In this document: piece by piece, positions 33,379-46,196 of the stretch
Numbering within the stretch: the stretch's first letter is position 1
Layout of the letters: each line of letters begins with the position of its first letter
Source: Piscicola geometra
Lineage: Eukaryota; Annelida; Clitellata; Hirudinida; Piscicolidae
Direction of reading: 5' to 3'
NCBI GenBank assembly: GCA_943735955.1
Contig: OX030961.1
Coordinates: forward strand, 852,501-916,500
DNA length: 64,000 nt
The notes under the pieces: model-generated
The model's database searches: none
What the model saw: only the letters and a program-made list of their open reading frames with translations
Told to the model about the DNA's origin: nothing
Made by a program: the position numbers and the translations under genes

Positions 33379-34440
33379 CCCCACTGGCAGAACTGGCGTT
33401 ACAAGCAGACAGGATGGTGGAACTTCAACAAGCCACCATCACACAAGTCTCAACGCCAACTCCACAAGCTTCAGCTCAAACTATGCCGGAGATCCATACG
33501 TGGCTGCAACAAATCACCACAAGTATGGCCACTTTAGCTGCTAACCAGAATCAACCACGAGGAAGAATTCGCTCAAACAGTCGACACAATTCACCTCGTT
33601 CCAGAAGCTCCAAAACCACGGCAGGCATGTGCTTGTATCACCAAAAGTTTGGGAAACAGGCACGAAAATGCACACCACCATGCACTTTCGCTCATTTAAA
33701 AGGCAGGGCCAGACAGTAGGAGCGACATCTGTCCACGGCCAACAAAACATGAATTGCCTCTTGTTCATAAAAGACGCATTCAACAACCTCAAGTTCTTAA
33801 TCGACACTGGTGAAGAAGTAAGCGTCATTCCTCCACCAGCCAATCATTCTCTCACCCCATCATCGTTCACGCTTCATGCAGCCAACAACTCCATCATCAA
33901 AACGTATGGACAGAAATCCCTGATGGTCAACCTCGGTTTACGCAGACAATTTCCCTGGATTTTTCACGTAGCCGACGTCAAGAAATCCATAATTGGAGCG
34001 GATTTTTTGTCTCATTTCAGTCTGGGGGTGGACATGTCTCGCCAACGCCTGGTGGACAACACAACAGCCTTGGCTGTCATCGGGTCAATCTCCAAGTCAG
34101 TGCCGACACAGATTCGAGTTGCGTGGTCATCTGTTGAGGCAGTAGCAAGACTTCTAGAGAGATACCCAACCATCAGCCGACCATCGAATTTCAACGAGGA
34201 GGTGCAACACAAGACGAGGCACAATATAATCACCAAAGGACCTCCTACGTTTCAAAAGCCACGCCGTCTGTCACCGGAGAAGTTGAAGCTTGCGAAAGCG
34301 GAGTTTGACCAATTGATCCAACTTGGCATAATAAGACCTTCATCAAGTCCGTGGTCTTCGCCGCTACACTTGGTACCGAAGACGTCTGGAGATTGGAGGC
34401 CATGCGGTGACTACCGTGCATTGAATAGTGAAACAACTCC
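32656..34440 (+). pseudogene. Gypsy gag, protease and start of RT (broken)
   Basis: The gag N-terminus (32656-32840) has MDDLIQ, SLPAFFTTNPRLWF and VEAIFYTRRV. It is cut by hAT/SINE sequence and resumes at ~33385 with LAELALQADRMVEL, so roughly 100 gag residues are missing. An MCLYHQKFG zinc-knuckle-like segment follows. After a frameshift the pol frame (33629 on) carries the protease motif [12 protein letters not shown], then [10 protein letters not shown], and the RT N-terminus with [20 protein letters not shown] and [12 protein letters not shown]. It ends where the (AATC)n of the LINE starts. RT catalytic residues, RNase H and the integrase core are absent. Non-functional. Confidence 0.88.
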
Positions 34441-34443
34441 AGA

Positions 34444-34979
<536 letters not shown>

Positions 34980-36995
34980 TACTAATAATTTGTATAGCGC
35001 CCTTTACTAAGTGAACAAAAGCGCTCAGCCATCACGTCCCAAACAAGTACGTCTTCAGGCCTCGACGGAAAGTTATGAGTGACTTAGTTGAAGTTAAAGA
35101 AGAAGGTAAAGAATTCCATAAAAGAGGACCACAGTAAGAAAAAGAACGTTTAGCGAAAGAGTGTTTAACTGGAAAACGAAAAGAACGATTAAAGGTGGAT
35201 GATCTTAGACCAGATTTAGGGGGTTGTTTAATTAGATTTTTAAGATAAATTGGAGCATTACAGTTATGAATTTTAAACATATTTAGGCATATTTTAAAAG
35301 TCACTCTAGATCTCAAAGGTAACCAATGTAACAAACGAAGATAAGGAGAAATGTGAGAAAACTTAGGAGCACGAGCAACAAGACGAGCAGCACAATTAAA
35401 GGTTTTATTTAGAGGAGCTAAAGTAGTATCAGGGAGACCATAGTAAAAAGAGTTGCAATAATCAATCCTGGACAGAACTAGAGAAGATACAAGAAGTTGT
35501 AGGTTAGGATCATCGAGAAAAGGAAGAAGCTGTTTAATACGACGAATGTGGAAGTAACAAGATTTAGAGACAGAGAGAATTTGAGGAGCTAAAGACAAGT
35601 TAGAATCACAAATAAAACCAAGGCTACGAATAGAAGATGAAGGGTTTAGAGAAAGTGAAGAGGGGGGAGGCAAAACTAAAAAAGGAAGAGATAGTAAAGA
35701 CTTTGATTCTTTATTGAAATATATGAGTTCAAATTTGTCCGGATTAAGTTTGAGAAACATAGAAGAAGCCCAAGAGATTATAGATTGAAGACAGAGAGTT
35801 ATTTTATTAACAGTAAGGTCAAGAGAAGAGTCAGTAAAAGATGTATAAATATAGGAGTCGTCAGCATAAATTTGACTGTTTAGAGAAGATGACGAAATAA
35901 TATTAGGTAGTTCCGAGGTATAAAGAATAAAAAGTAAGGGACCAAGAATTGAGCCCTGTGGAACACCATAAGATAAAGAAACAGAAGAAGAACGAGAAGA
36001 TTCTATTGATACATAGGAAGTTCGCTCAGAAAGGTAGGATTTAAGCCAGATAAGAGAGGAACCAGAAATATTAAAAGAAGAGTCTAAAACATTTAATAAA
36101 AGCGTATGGTCGACAGTGTCAAAAGCAGCTGAAAAGTCAAGGCATAAAAGAAGAGAAGAGGCATTAGAATCAGAAGTTAAAATAAGGTCATTATAGAGTA
36201 AAGCAGTTTAAGTGGAGTGGCCAATTCTGAAACCAGATTGAAAGGAAGGAAGAAGTGAGTTTTTTTCTCGATAGAAGGTTAATTGTTGAGAAATAACTTT
36301 TTCAAGGACCTTAGAAAGAAAGGAAAGGACAGGTCTATAACTGGATAAGGATGCAGGATCAAGAGAAGGCTTCTTTATTGTAGGAATAATAAATGAAGAT
36401 TTGAGGGCAGACGGAAATTTAGATGTAGACAAAAATAAGTTAACCAAATCCAAAACAATAGGATAGAATAAAAAAGAAAGTTCTTTAAAAAGGGTTGTAG
36501 GAATAAGATCTAGAGAACAAGAAGTGGGAGACATAGAATTAATTAGATTTGAAAGATGGTCCAATGTGACAGAAGAAAAGGATGATAATGATTCAGAAGT
36601 GAACTTAGTAAAAGATGGTGTAGGCCTATTGTTAGACGAAGATCTAATATTAGATATTTTATTAGTTAGAAATTCAAGATATTCATCAGGAGAGAAAGAT
36701 GGAGGAGGAGAGTTTTTATGTAAAAGTTTAGATAAAGAAGACCACCTATTTTTAGAATTGGAGGAAGAGATAATAGAATTTCTTAAAAACGAAGAGTGTT
36801 TATCAAAAAGGAGAGTACGATAAGAAGAGAAACAATTTTGCCATTTATTCAAACAGGATACAGAAAGAGTAGATCGATAAATTCGTTCATACTTGCGAAC
36901 TAGTCGCTTAGAAGTCGTGCACTCACAATCATACCATGGGGATTTTTTAGAGATCCACTCCCGACATAGCAAGTTACGTCTCACGTTTAAAGGAT
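34980..36995 (-). mobile_element. 5'-truncated CR1-like LINE bridging a Gypsy pol deletion
   Basis: On minus it starts in the endonuclease-RT linker (PWYDCECTTSKRL) at ~36990 and runs through RT to the 3' hairpin 'tatagcgccctttactaagt' at ~34993. RT motifs include FSAAFDTVD, YGVPQGSILGPLLF, IYADDS and LKLNPDKFELIYFN. A nonsense codon (TAA) at ~36208 sits in the HST-x-TALL block. Gypsy pol resumes directly at ~36997 with sequence ~2.5 kb downstream of where it stopped, so the LINE sits at a deletion. Confidence 0.88.
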
Positions 36996-36996
36996 C

Positions 36997-37451
36997 CAAT
37001 GAGAAACATCAAAGCAGAGCCACCAAGGGAACAACAAACTACAAGCTACATCCCAAAAGACCTTCTAACCACACCAAAAGTTTTCGTTCGTGTGGACTCG
37101 CATAGACAACCGCTTCAGTCTCCATACGAGGGTCCTTACGTCGTTCTTGAGAGAAGAACAAAATATTTTGTCTTAGAAAAGAACGGGCGTAGAGACACCG
37201 TCTCAATCGACAGGCTCAAACCCGCATTTCTTTCGAATGCTAGCTCCACTGACAATACACCAGCGGCACCCAGCATTCCAATTCTCAATCCACCAACAAC
37301 AACGACTACCAGTTCATCGGACGCCCCGAATACTCAACAGCCACCTCCAATCCACCCAAGGTCCGGCAGAAGGGTGCATTGGCCAAAAATTTGGCAGATT
37401 ACGCAACTTGACTCATCCATTGGTCTATCAACCGTCCATCAAACATGCTAA
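36997..37451 (+). pseudogene. Gypsy pol C-terminus
   Basis: Encodes MRNIKAEPPR, VFVRVDSHRQPLQSPYEGPY and DTVSIDRLKPAF, the region downstream of the integrase core in Gypsy polyproteins, ending in TAA at ~37449. The remaining ~80 bp to 37590 is Gypsy 3' non-coding sequence. Confidence 0.85.
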
Positions 37452-37641
37452 CCAAGTCTTCATCATCATTTTCAGCACTACCCACTTCTTCTCGTCGTCA
37501 TCTTCGTTTCTCTTGCATCATCACTCGCTTTTTTGAGTTCACAAAGATTGCAACATACACCACTGCAACAACAACAACAGCAACTCTACTGCATACCCAC
37601 AACCTCCACGCGGTGCGGTAGGGGGCGCTCGCGCCTCAAAT

Positions 37642-39186
37642 GTGGGTACTTTGTCCACCCTGCCAGGCCAAACCAGGTTTTTTCCTCTAAAGACAATAGT
37701 GGCATTGGCCGCACTACTGTCTATGTTACAACAGGCCGAAGACATTGAGTCCAATCTTGGACCCAATATCAACAACAACAATAAATGCTCTGTGTGCGGT
37801 AAAACCATCCGAGTCAACACACGCCCAATACTGTGCTCAGTTTGCCATCATCCAGCACATGCGACCTGCTCACACCTATCACGAAACCAAGTTGCCCTCT
37901 CTCAACAATGGAAATGCCCTAAATGCAATGACCAGACCCAGAGCGTCAGCAACTCCCAAACGTCAACAAACGCCACAAGCCCTTTGTTTAGCCAACCACA
38001 TCTGCAATGCTCACACTGTGGCAACACCATCAGGAGAGGCACCTTACCAATCCAATGCGTGCAGTGCAAGGGCAATTTCCACAAAACGTGCTCAGGAATA
38101 AGCAGGCAACAAACTCCAGCTGAGTGGAGCTGCGACAGTTGCACTTCAACCCAGCAGACTGGCCCCTCCGACACACCGCAAGTGGCGCATCCTACGCAGC
38201 AGCCCAACCCACCAACTCAACACACGCACAAACAACCATGCCCAAGTTGCGGGAAAACTGTTAGAGCAGGCAAGATACCCCTCATATGTGCCGTGTGCAA
38301 AAAGACGCACCACTTCAAGTGTGCAACACAACCAAGGCCAACACTCAAGGACATGCGCCTCAAAAGGACATGGAGCTGCCAGAGATGCGACGATCGAGCA
38401 AGTCAAGCGACTACTCCAATCCAGCTGCAAAAGCACGAAGGCTCAATCAAGCAACCTGTAATCAAAGCAACAAAAGACACAGTGTTGGTGATCCAGTGGA
38501 ACTGCGACGGCATATGGAGCAAAAAAGACGAGCTCGAAGAATGGTTGCATCGCAAAGTCCCCGACATCGTCATGCTCCAAGAGACCAAACTCCTGCCAAA
38601 AGACCGAACGCCGATTTTCCACGACTATAACATTGAGAAGCTTGATCGACAGCATGCGAGACAAGGCTGCGAGACACGTGGTGGAGGGCTGATTACCCTA
38701 ATAAGAAAAGGAATCCCGTATGACCGCACAGCCGAACTGTCCGCATCCACAATCGAACTTTTCAGCGTAGTTGTGCTCAACAGAGACAAAGAAATCTGCT
38801 TCACAAACATCTACTGCCCACCAAACAGCAGATGATCATCGTGAACAGAAGCCAGCGTTTCATTTTATGCCGGTACCACAAGAAGGCATCATCGCAGGTG
38901 ACTTCAACGCTCACAACCCACTGTGGGACCCCGTATCGCCAGCGATGTCAGAGACACATTGCTCCAGGAATGGGTTGACAACAACAAGCTTCTCGTGGTG
39001 AACGACGGTGCACCGACGAGGTTCTCGAGGAGCAGCACCAAGCCCTCAACACCTGACGTCACCATCTGCCACAGCAGCAAAGCCCACCAGATTCAATGGA
39101 GCACCGACAATGCCCTCTCGTCAGACCACATCCCGATCATCATCCGTTGGTTCGACAGATGTCTAGCTGGGAAACCCGTCAGATAA
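37642..39186 (+). pseudogene. Ingi-like ORF N-terminus: 2A-like motif, three zinc fingers, endonuclease
   Basis: A hydrophobic N-terminal stretch leads into AEDIESNLGP, with DIESNLGP at 37741-37764. This is one substitution from the 2A consensus DxExNPGP (CCT to CTT at the first Pro). Three tandem RING/PHD-like fingers follow (CSVCGK ... CPKC, CSHCGN ... CDSC, CPSCGK ... CQRC). The endonuclease begins VIQWNCDGI, then LQETKL, and stops at 38835. After a frameshift GDFNAHNPLWDP and ALSSDHIPI complete it. The fingers are the unusual part. Confidence 0.85.
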
Positions 39187-39272
39187 TAGAAGTTCAACTA
39201 CTCCAAGGCTAATTGGAATGGTTTCTCCAACTCAGTTGATGATGCAATGTCAGGATTGACACGAACCAACCA

Positions 39273-42104
39273 GTGAAGCTCTTCTACAACAAGTGGTGTA
39301 GCACCGTCCTAGAATCGGCTGAAACCTTTATTCCTAAGAAGAAAAGAAGGCTAAGCTTCATTCCCTGGATGACGACCCAAATAGAAAAAGCCATCAGGGT
39401 CAGAAACAGAGCAAGGTCACATGAACCTGACAGACACAAGTGGAAAGAAGCAGACGATCGGCTCAAGGTGCTCATACTTGAAGCAAAAGGGCGCATCTGG
39501 AGATCTAAGCTTGACAAGATTGAAAAATCTAAGGACCCAGAGCAAGCGTGGCGGTTGATCAAGAACCTGAGAGGAGACCCTGTTACATCCGTAGACAAGT
39601 CCATCACTTACAAAGGCCGCATTTGCATCACAAGCAAATCGCGTGCAAACGCATTCATCCAGGAATACGCAAGCATCGGCCAAGTCAAGAGTGACAAGGA
39701 GCATAGGAAAACCAAGGTCGCCATCAATCTGAGTCTCAACTTCACCAGCTCGATATCCGAGCAAGAGATCGAGAAGGCATTTACGATGTTTGAGCTCCAG
39801 CAAGGAATCCACTCCATCTCCGCAGGCAAAGCCCCCGGAGCTGACAACATCAGCAGCGACATTATTAAACATCTGCTGGAATCGCAGCGAGTGCCCTCAG
39901 CAATGGCAGGATGCCATCATCATCCCAATCCTGAAACGTGGCAAAAACCCTGCTGATGTGCCAAGCTACCACCCGATCAGCCTTACCTCAGTGGTGGGGA
40001 AGCTCCTGGAAAAGATGATAAAAGCAAGAATTATGTGGTGGTTGGAGAAGAAGCAGATACTGAGCGACAACCAGTCGGAACAATGCCTACGTCTCACGCA
40101 AACAGTCAGTGATGGGTTCTAGACAAAACCTTCGCAACGCACCATTTTCACTCAGTACGACTACAGCCGAGCCTTTGACACAGTTTGGAGAGAACGGCTG
40201 CTCAACAAAATGGTCGACATGGGCATCCCCCCTCGTTTCATTGCTTACATCAAAGGGTGGTTTGTCAACCGTCGAGCTAGGGCAAAGTACAATGGAACCA
40301 TCAGCAAGCCAGGAGTATTCAGGGCTGGACTACCTCAAGGAGCAGAATTGTCGCCCATACTCTTCGTCATCTACATAAACGACCTCCTCGGCAGGTTTAT
40401 GGCAGACTCGACGGTGTGTGCTTTTGCTGACGACTTAGCAATAGCACGCACGGGTAGGACAAGATGAAGATCCAGGCAGAACTCCAAATAGAAATCAACA
40501 AAGTTCAGGATTGGAGTTCGGTAAACCGCCTCGCCCTAAACTACAACAAGTGCTCGAGCAGCTTCTTTTCCACAGCAGTCTCCGAACACAATTGGCAACC
40601 GTCGCTCACCATCAACAACCTCCCTCTCCCGTTCGAACCGAACCCGACCTTTCTTGGAGTCAAATACGACAGACTCTTGCACTTTGACCATCACACAGAC
40701 ATGATAGTGGACATGGTAAGGAAACGGGGCAACATCATCCGCAATCTCGGGGGAACGGAGTGGGGATGGAAGAGAGCTGGGCTAAGAAGTGTGTACTGTG
40801 CACTGCAAAGGAGCATAATGGAATACGCCAGCCCAGCATGGTCACCTTGGACCCCAAAAACCCACATCGCCAAGATTGAGAGGGCCCAACTTCGTGCTGC
40901 CAAAATCCTCACCTGTCTCACAGCAACAACGCCCTCTGAAACAGTCCTCGTGGAAGCAGACCTCGCCAACATGGAGACGAGGTTTGATCAAGCTTCCCTC
41001 AAAAGAGCTGTTAAATGGGTGAGCTACAAGCAGGAAGACTGGAGGAAGGCACTTGCAGAGAGACATGTCCCCAAGAAGCTGAAACAAAACAGCTGGAGGG
41101 CCAAATTCCTTCACCAAGCAAAGGCACTGCTCCCAGAAGACCCACTGCACGAAGCGGTATACGAGCCCAAGCCGCCTTGGTTCAACTTTCCTATCAACAT
41201 CAGCTACTCCAAATCCAGCAAGCACGACCATGACCTCATGCAACTGGAAGCAGCTAAAGATGCCATCTCTCAGGAAGGCGAAGCTGACTTTACCATCTAC
41301 ACTGACGGCTCGGTGCAAGGGGCGGCAAAGCATGGTGGTGCTGCGGTGGTGGTGTACCAAAAAGATCAGAAAGTAGTTACCTGGAACAAACCCACAGCAT
41401 ACAATAGTAACTCAATGAACACTAAAAGAATTGCGGTTGAGGAGGCTCTGAAATGGTTGAGTGAGAAAGAGGACTGGAGCATGGCAAAGATTGTGTGCGA
41501 TTGCAAGCCGCTTCTTTTGCTAATGGCATCCAACTCTCTCTCCTCCCATCGAATTTTAGAGCTAACTGCACAGTGTGCCAACCTGAACAAAAACGTCCTC
41601 TTCATCTGGGTGCCAAGCCACTGCTATCTGATCGGAAACGATGAGGCTGATGCAGAAGCAGCTACAGGAAGCAGATCACAGCCAACCCCCTTAAACCAAG
41701 ACCTATCAAGAACAGGGATCTGCCAAGCAGTCACAAGCCACAGACCTCAAGAACATTACTTCAGTAACGACAGACTGAATGGCATATACAAAGGTAGGCT
41801 CAAGAAAGCTGAGGAGCTTACCAAACTTGCTCGCACCAACCTGAGCAGGTTCCGTACTGGGCACCACCCGGCGATCAGAGCCTACAGATGTAGAGTTGGT
41901 CTAAGCCAAGAAGACCTGTGCAGACTCTGCAAGACAGCCCAAGAGACAACAACTCATCTCTGGACATACTGCACAGCCTTGGAACCAGATAGGGCAGTAC
42001 ACGGGCTGGGCAGGAACACAAGAGAACTGTTTCAAGAGCCTGGCAGGACAGCGCAGCTGGTTGAGATTATCCTCTCCAGTCTGCTAAACAACACAACGAA
42101 CTAA
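39273..42104 (+). pseudogene. Ingi-like ORF: RT, RNase H and C-terminal finger
   Basis: The frame at 39273-39956 has FIPWMTTQIE and AGKAPGADNI. A frameshift leads to YHPISLTSVVGKLLEKM (~39970 on), then GLPQGAELSPILF and CAFADDLAIA (40210-40467). The last long frame (40464-42104) has the thumb, then RNase H with all four acidic/His landmarks visible (YTDGS, AVEEAL, CDCKPLL, WVPSHC ... NDEAD), and a CRLCK ... H ... C finger before TAA. At least three frame breaks. Confidence 0.87.
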
Positions 42105-42339
42105 AACAACAACAACAGCAACTATTGCATCAACAAAATTCACAACTTGACAATATTTTTTGCTTCTTCGTTCGCCAGTACTCTCTGGTGAGGGAGTATT
42201 GTAGCGGCCTACAAATAGACATGCACATGCACACGTTCTCACCAGACAGGAAGTCCTGGGCATGCCCCTTGCTAACGTACTAATAGTACGTTGTGTCTCT
42301 GAACTCTTAACTCGTAATACGCTATATTCAAAAGTCAAA

Positions 42340-42405
42340 AGCAATCAATCAATCACATTTGTATAGCGTTTTTTATCTCATCAAAAAGCGCTTTCAAATA
42401 AATTT
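42340..42405 (-). mobile_element. CR1-type LINE 3' end relic
   Basis: 'caatcaatcaatcacatttg' followed by 'tatagcg ... aaaagcgcttt', the 3' hairpin and tail on minus. It lies just outside the Gypsy 3' LTR. Confidence 0.6.
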
Positions 42406-42442
42406 GGTAAATAAAAGGGTTTTTAGACCCCTACCAATATAA

Positions 42443-42737
42443 ATGGGTTAATCCAGATTCGACTACAGACTTTGTGTCTTTTCATAATTAAATGTGTAAT
42501 AATAAAAAAATAAATATTAAATATGCCCATGTATGTATTATACATTAAAAAATATTTTCAAGCACAAGACTTGAATTAATCTTTTTAAAATAATTGAATA
42601 GTTTTTCGGACACTGAAACTAAGTAGTACTATTATTCTATAGGTATTGGGAGATCAGCAATTAAATCTCATCTAAAGAACGGTATAAAATGTTGTGTAGT
42701 TGTCTTTATTTTTAATATTGCACAATCGTTTCTAGAA
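42443..42737. mobile_element. end of a GGGTTAATCCAG-type element, interrupted by the hAT-type element
   Basis: Starts ATGGGTTAATCCAGATTCGA and is homologous to the right ~290 bp of 28450-29745 (read inversely), including 'ctcatctaaa.aac..tataaaat'. It is interrupted at 42737 by the hAT-type copy B. Its continuation after 51232 could not be recognised with confidence. Confidence 0.65.
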
Positions 42738-44279
42738 TAGAGGTCGGACATGGACGATTTTTCATTCCCGGTCCCGTCCCGTTCCCGAAATTTTTTCCCG
42801 TCTCGTCCCGTCCCGTTCCCGAAATTTCTTTTCCCGTCCCGTCCCGTTCCCGAAACTTTTTGACCCGGTCCCGACCCATTCTCCAAAAATTTGTTTATTT
42901 ATTGATTTTTGCTGCCGTTTTCACAGGTCCCAAACTTGCTAGTCCTAAAATTTCTTAACATTTATTATTTGAAAGTCAGAAAATATTCTTTTTCCAAAAA
43001 TACAAAACACGATTTAAATTTCAAATATATATTGAAATGAAAGTATTGTTTTTAAGTCATTCAATCAAGTCTTTATTGCTTTTCACCGTTAAACCGTCAA
43101 AAGTTTCTGATTTCAAATTTGGTGATCTTGGGTCTGAAATTTCAACATGTTTAAAAATTCCGTTCTACATGGAATAGAACTTGCAGGTATACTAAAAATA
43201 ATTTGGCTTCTTCTAGTAGTATTGGAAAAAAGTTCATTTTACTCCAATGAATTAAACATCTTTATAATCTTCAATTTTGGTAGGACGTAATTGTGAATAT
43301 TTGTACAATTCATCCTCTTCTGAATTTTTTTCTTCGTTCATTATTATTAATTCCACAATAATGTTAGAAATATGTTTTTTGACAACATTCCTATTCTCCA
43401 CAACTTCGAAAATAAAATGATTCGTATAATTTGATAGTATAAAAATTGTATTATAATTTTTACATTTTAAAAACTAAGATAATAGGTCTAAATAACCATC
43501 ATTTGTTTTTTTTTCTCAACGGCACTGCAGCTTGATCTGGCTGTACAAAATGGAATTAAATGTTCTCTAATGAGAGTCTTGGTATTTATTTCTTTTCTAT
43601 CCCAAACTCTTTTGAATTATTCTTTCAAACTGGGGGATCCAACAGACATGCTGCCATATGAATAAGATCAATGGGCATCTTTTCTTTTGTTGAAATGATC
43701 AACTGAACAATCAACTAGAAATTAATAATTCAAATTCAAAGTATGAATTTATAAAATAAAAATAATATAACTGATCATTTTGATTTAATCTGACAAGTTT
43801 TCATCATCACCCATTTGTTCTAATCTCTCTAATATTTGGACTCGCCATAACAACTTCAAATGTAATGTTGGAGATTTTTACATTGACAACGCAATGGTGG
43901 CTTCGTTATGGGATGCAGTCGATTCACCCCTTAACTGATTCACCCCATAACCGATTCACCCCATAACCGATTCACCCCATAACCGATTCACCCCATAACC
44001 TATTCACCCCTTAACCGATTCACCCCATAACCGATTCACCCCTCAACCCATTCACCCCTTAAAATAGTATAAACGGACTTTATTTTTTATAGGTATTTTG
44101 TTATAAAAATAAAAAAAAATTATTATTTTTTAAATAATGAAAACTATAATTTTTCAAATAAATGAAAAACTATGAAAAATTATAAAACGAATAAATAAAT
44201 TTATTTAAAAAGATAAAATAAATGGCAAATTATTTTTTTAAATTATAAAATATATCTAAAAAATATATAAAAAATTATA

Positions 44280-45055
44280 AATATTTAAAAAATTATAAAA
44301 CAAATAGATAATTATAAAATAAATAGATAATAATAAAATAAATAGATAATTATAAAATAAATAGATAAATATAAAATAAATAGATAATTATAAAATAAAT
44401 AGATAATTATAAAATAAATAGATAATTATAAAATAAATAGATAATTATAAAATAAATAGACAATTATAAAATAAATGGATAATTATAAAATAAATAGATA
44501 ATTATAAAATAAATAGATAATTATAAAATAAATAGATAATTATAAAATAAATAGATAATTATAAAATAAATAGATAATTATAAAAAAAATTGATAATTAT
44601 AAAATAAATAAATAATTATAAAATTTGAAAAAATTATAAAATAAATAAATAAAATTATAAAATAAATAAATAAAATTATAAAATAAATAAATAAAATTAT
44701 AAAATAAATAAATAAAATTATAAAATAAATAAATAAAATTATAAAATAAATAAATAAAATTATAAAATAAATAAATAAAATTATAAAATAAATAAATAAA
44801 ATTATAAAATAAATAAATAAAATTATAAAATAAATAAATAAAATTATAAAATAAATAAATAAAATTATAAAATAAATAAATAAAATTATAAAATAAATAA
44901 ATAAAATTATAAAATAAATAAATAAAATTATAAAATAAATAAATAAAATTATAAAATAAATAAATAAAATTATAAAATAAATAAATAAAATTATAAAATA
45001 AATAAATAAAATTATAAAATAAATAAAAAGTTATAAAATAAATAAAAAATGAATT
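44280..45055. repeat. AT-rich tandem repeats (aaataaatagataattataa and related)
   Basis: Two consecutive arrays: ~20 bp 'ataaatagataattataaa' units (44285-44600) and ~20 bp 'ataaataaataaaattataa' units (44635-45020). Long Tyr/Phe/Leu-rich frames on minus are artefacts. Confidence 0.95.
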
Positions 45056-45473
45056 GGTTTTGAAGAGAAAAAATATTTTTGTGTTTTTTGTCAAATAAAT
45101 AATTATTTCGGAGTTATTTTCAATTTATGATTCATGGAAAGAATAGAAGCCAGATTAACCTATTAAGTTAATAGTATTAACGAATTCTCCATTAATGGCG
45201 GTGTCTTCGCGAATTGCCGAAATACATATTGTCGAATAGTGTTTGTTGCCGAAAGCGAATTTATTAAAGTGTGTTGAATTGCCGAAATATATTTAATGAT
45301 ATTAAACGATTTATATATCTATGTGTAATAACTTATTTGATGAATTTAATTGAATATTGATTCATTAATTAATGAACTTAATTTAATTTTATATCAATTT
45401 TTTCAATCTTTTAACCAAAGATATTTGAAGTAACGGTTTTAACTATTATGTTGCATTACCAAGTACTTATATC

Positions 45474-45534
<61 letters not shown>

Positions 45535-46196
45535 GATTATAATGAAATCTTTAATTGCCAAAAATGAAATAAAAAAGTATTTAATTTGGATTTGAAAATT
45601 ACAGATTTTTTTATATTCGGCAATTCGTACTATTTAAAAAAAACCCTTTCGGCAATTCAGGCTTTTTAATATTTCGACTCATTCGGCAATTTGCATTTCG
45701 GCAATTCGCACTAGCACCTTAATGGCAGATATTCGTGTTTACTTTCAGTATGCTAGTGTACTTTTAACGGAAATTTTATTTTTTCGACAAATAAACAAGA
45801 TTTTCGACAAGTTTGGAACAAAACTAATTCAAAGTTCAAGATGTGAGATACGGGTAAGAATTGCCTAAAAACTGGGAAATGTGCAAAAATGTATAAATTC
45901 AGTAGGAGGGAGATATGTGCAGGATGGACAATTCAAGTCAACTGAGGGCAAAGAAAAGAGATAGGAAAGAGAAAAAAAGCACCGTTTTCATATGTCATTT
46001 AAAAATAGTCTGTTTATTCCTCACTTCCTAATCAATTCCTAATCAACTGCATGATCTGCCCCATGTTAAAAATTACCAATGTATGCTTCCTTTTACTTGC
46101 TAAAAAATTCAATTAACTCACAAAAAAATCATTCCTTAAGGTTCGTTTTGTCCAAAAGGCTGTCATAAAATACAACCCTAAAATGAATTGGTTGAA
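45056..46196. other. AT-rich internal sequence of the 7 kb element
   Basis: Contains an (AAT)n run at 45477-45533 and repeated 'ttcggcaattc' motifs at 45200-45290 and 45615-45715, some inverted. No coding seen. 46113-46196 is duplicated at 50089-50170. Confidence 0.6.

Larger units (their letters stand above)
37590..42104 (+). mobile_element. Ingi-like LINE (APE-RT-RNase H) inserted in the Gypsy 3' region
   Basis: The flanking sequence 'caacaacaacaacagcaact' occurs at both borders (~37565-37584 and ~42103-42122), each followed by an imperfect '..tactgcat'/'..attgcat' match. This is consistent with a target duplication of about 25 bp. The element is GC-rich against an AT-rich background. The order of domains (zinc fingers, endonuclease, RT, RNase H, C-terminal finger) fits the I/Ingi group. 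Frameshifts and stops around 38835-40470 inactivate it. Confidence 0.82.

Noticed and set aside
44597..45094. Tyr/Phe/Leu-rich 165-residue frame on minus
   Set aside because: 20 bp AT-rich tandem repeat; not a membrane protein.
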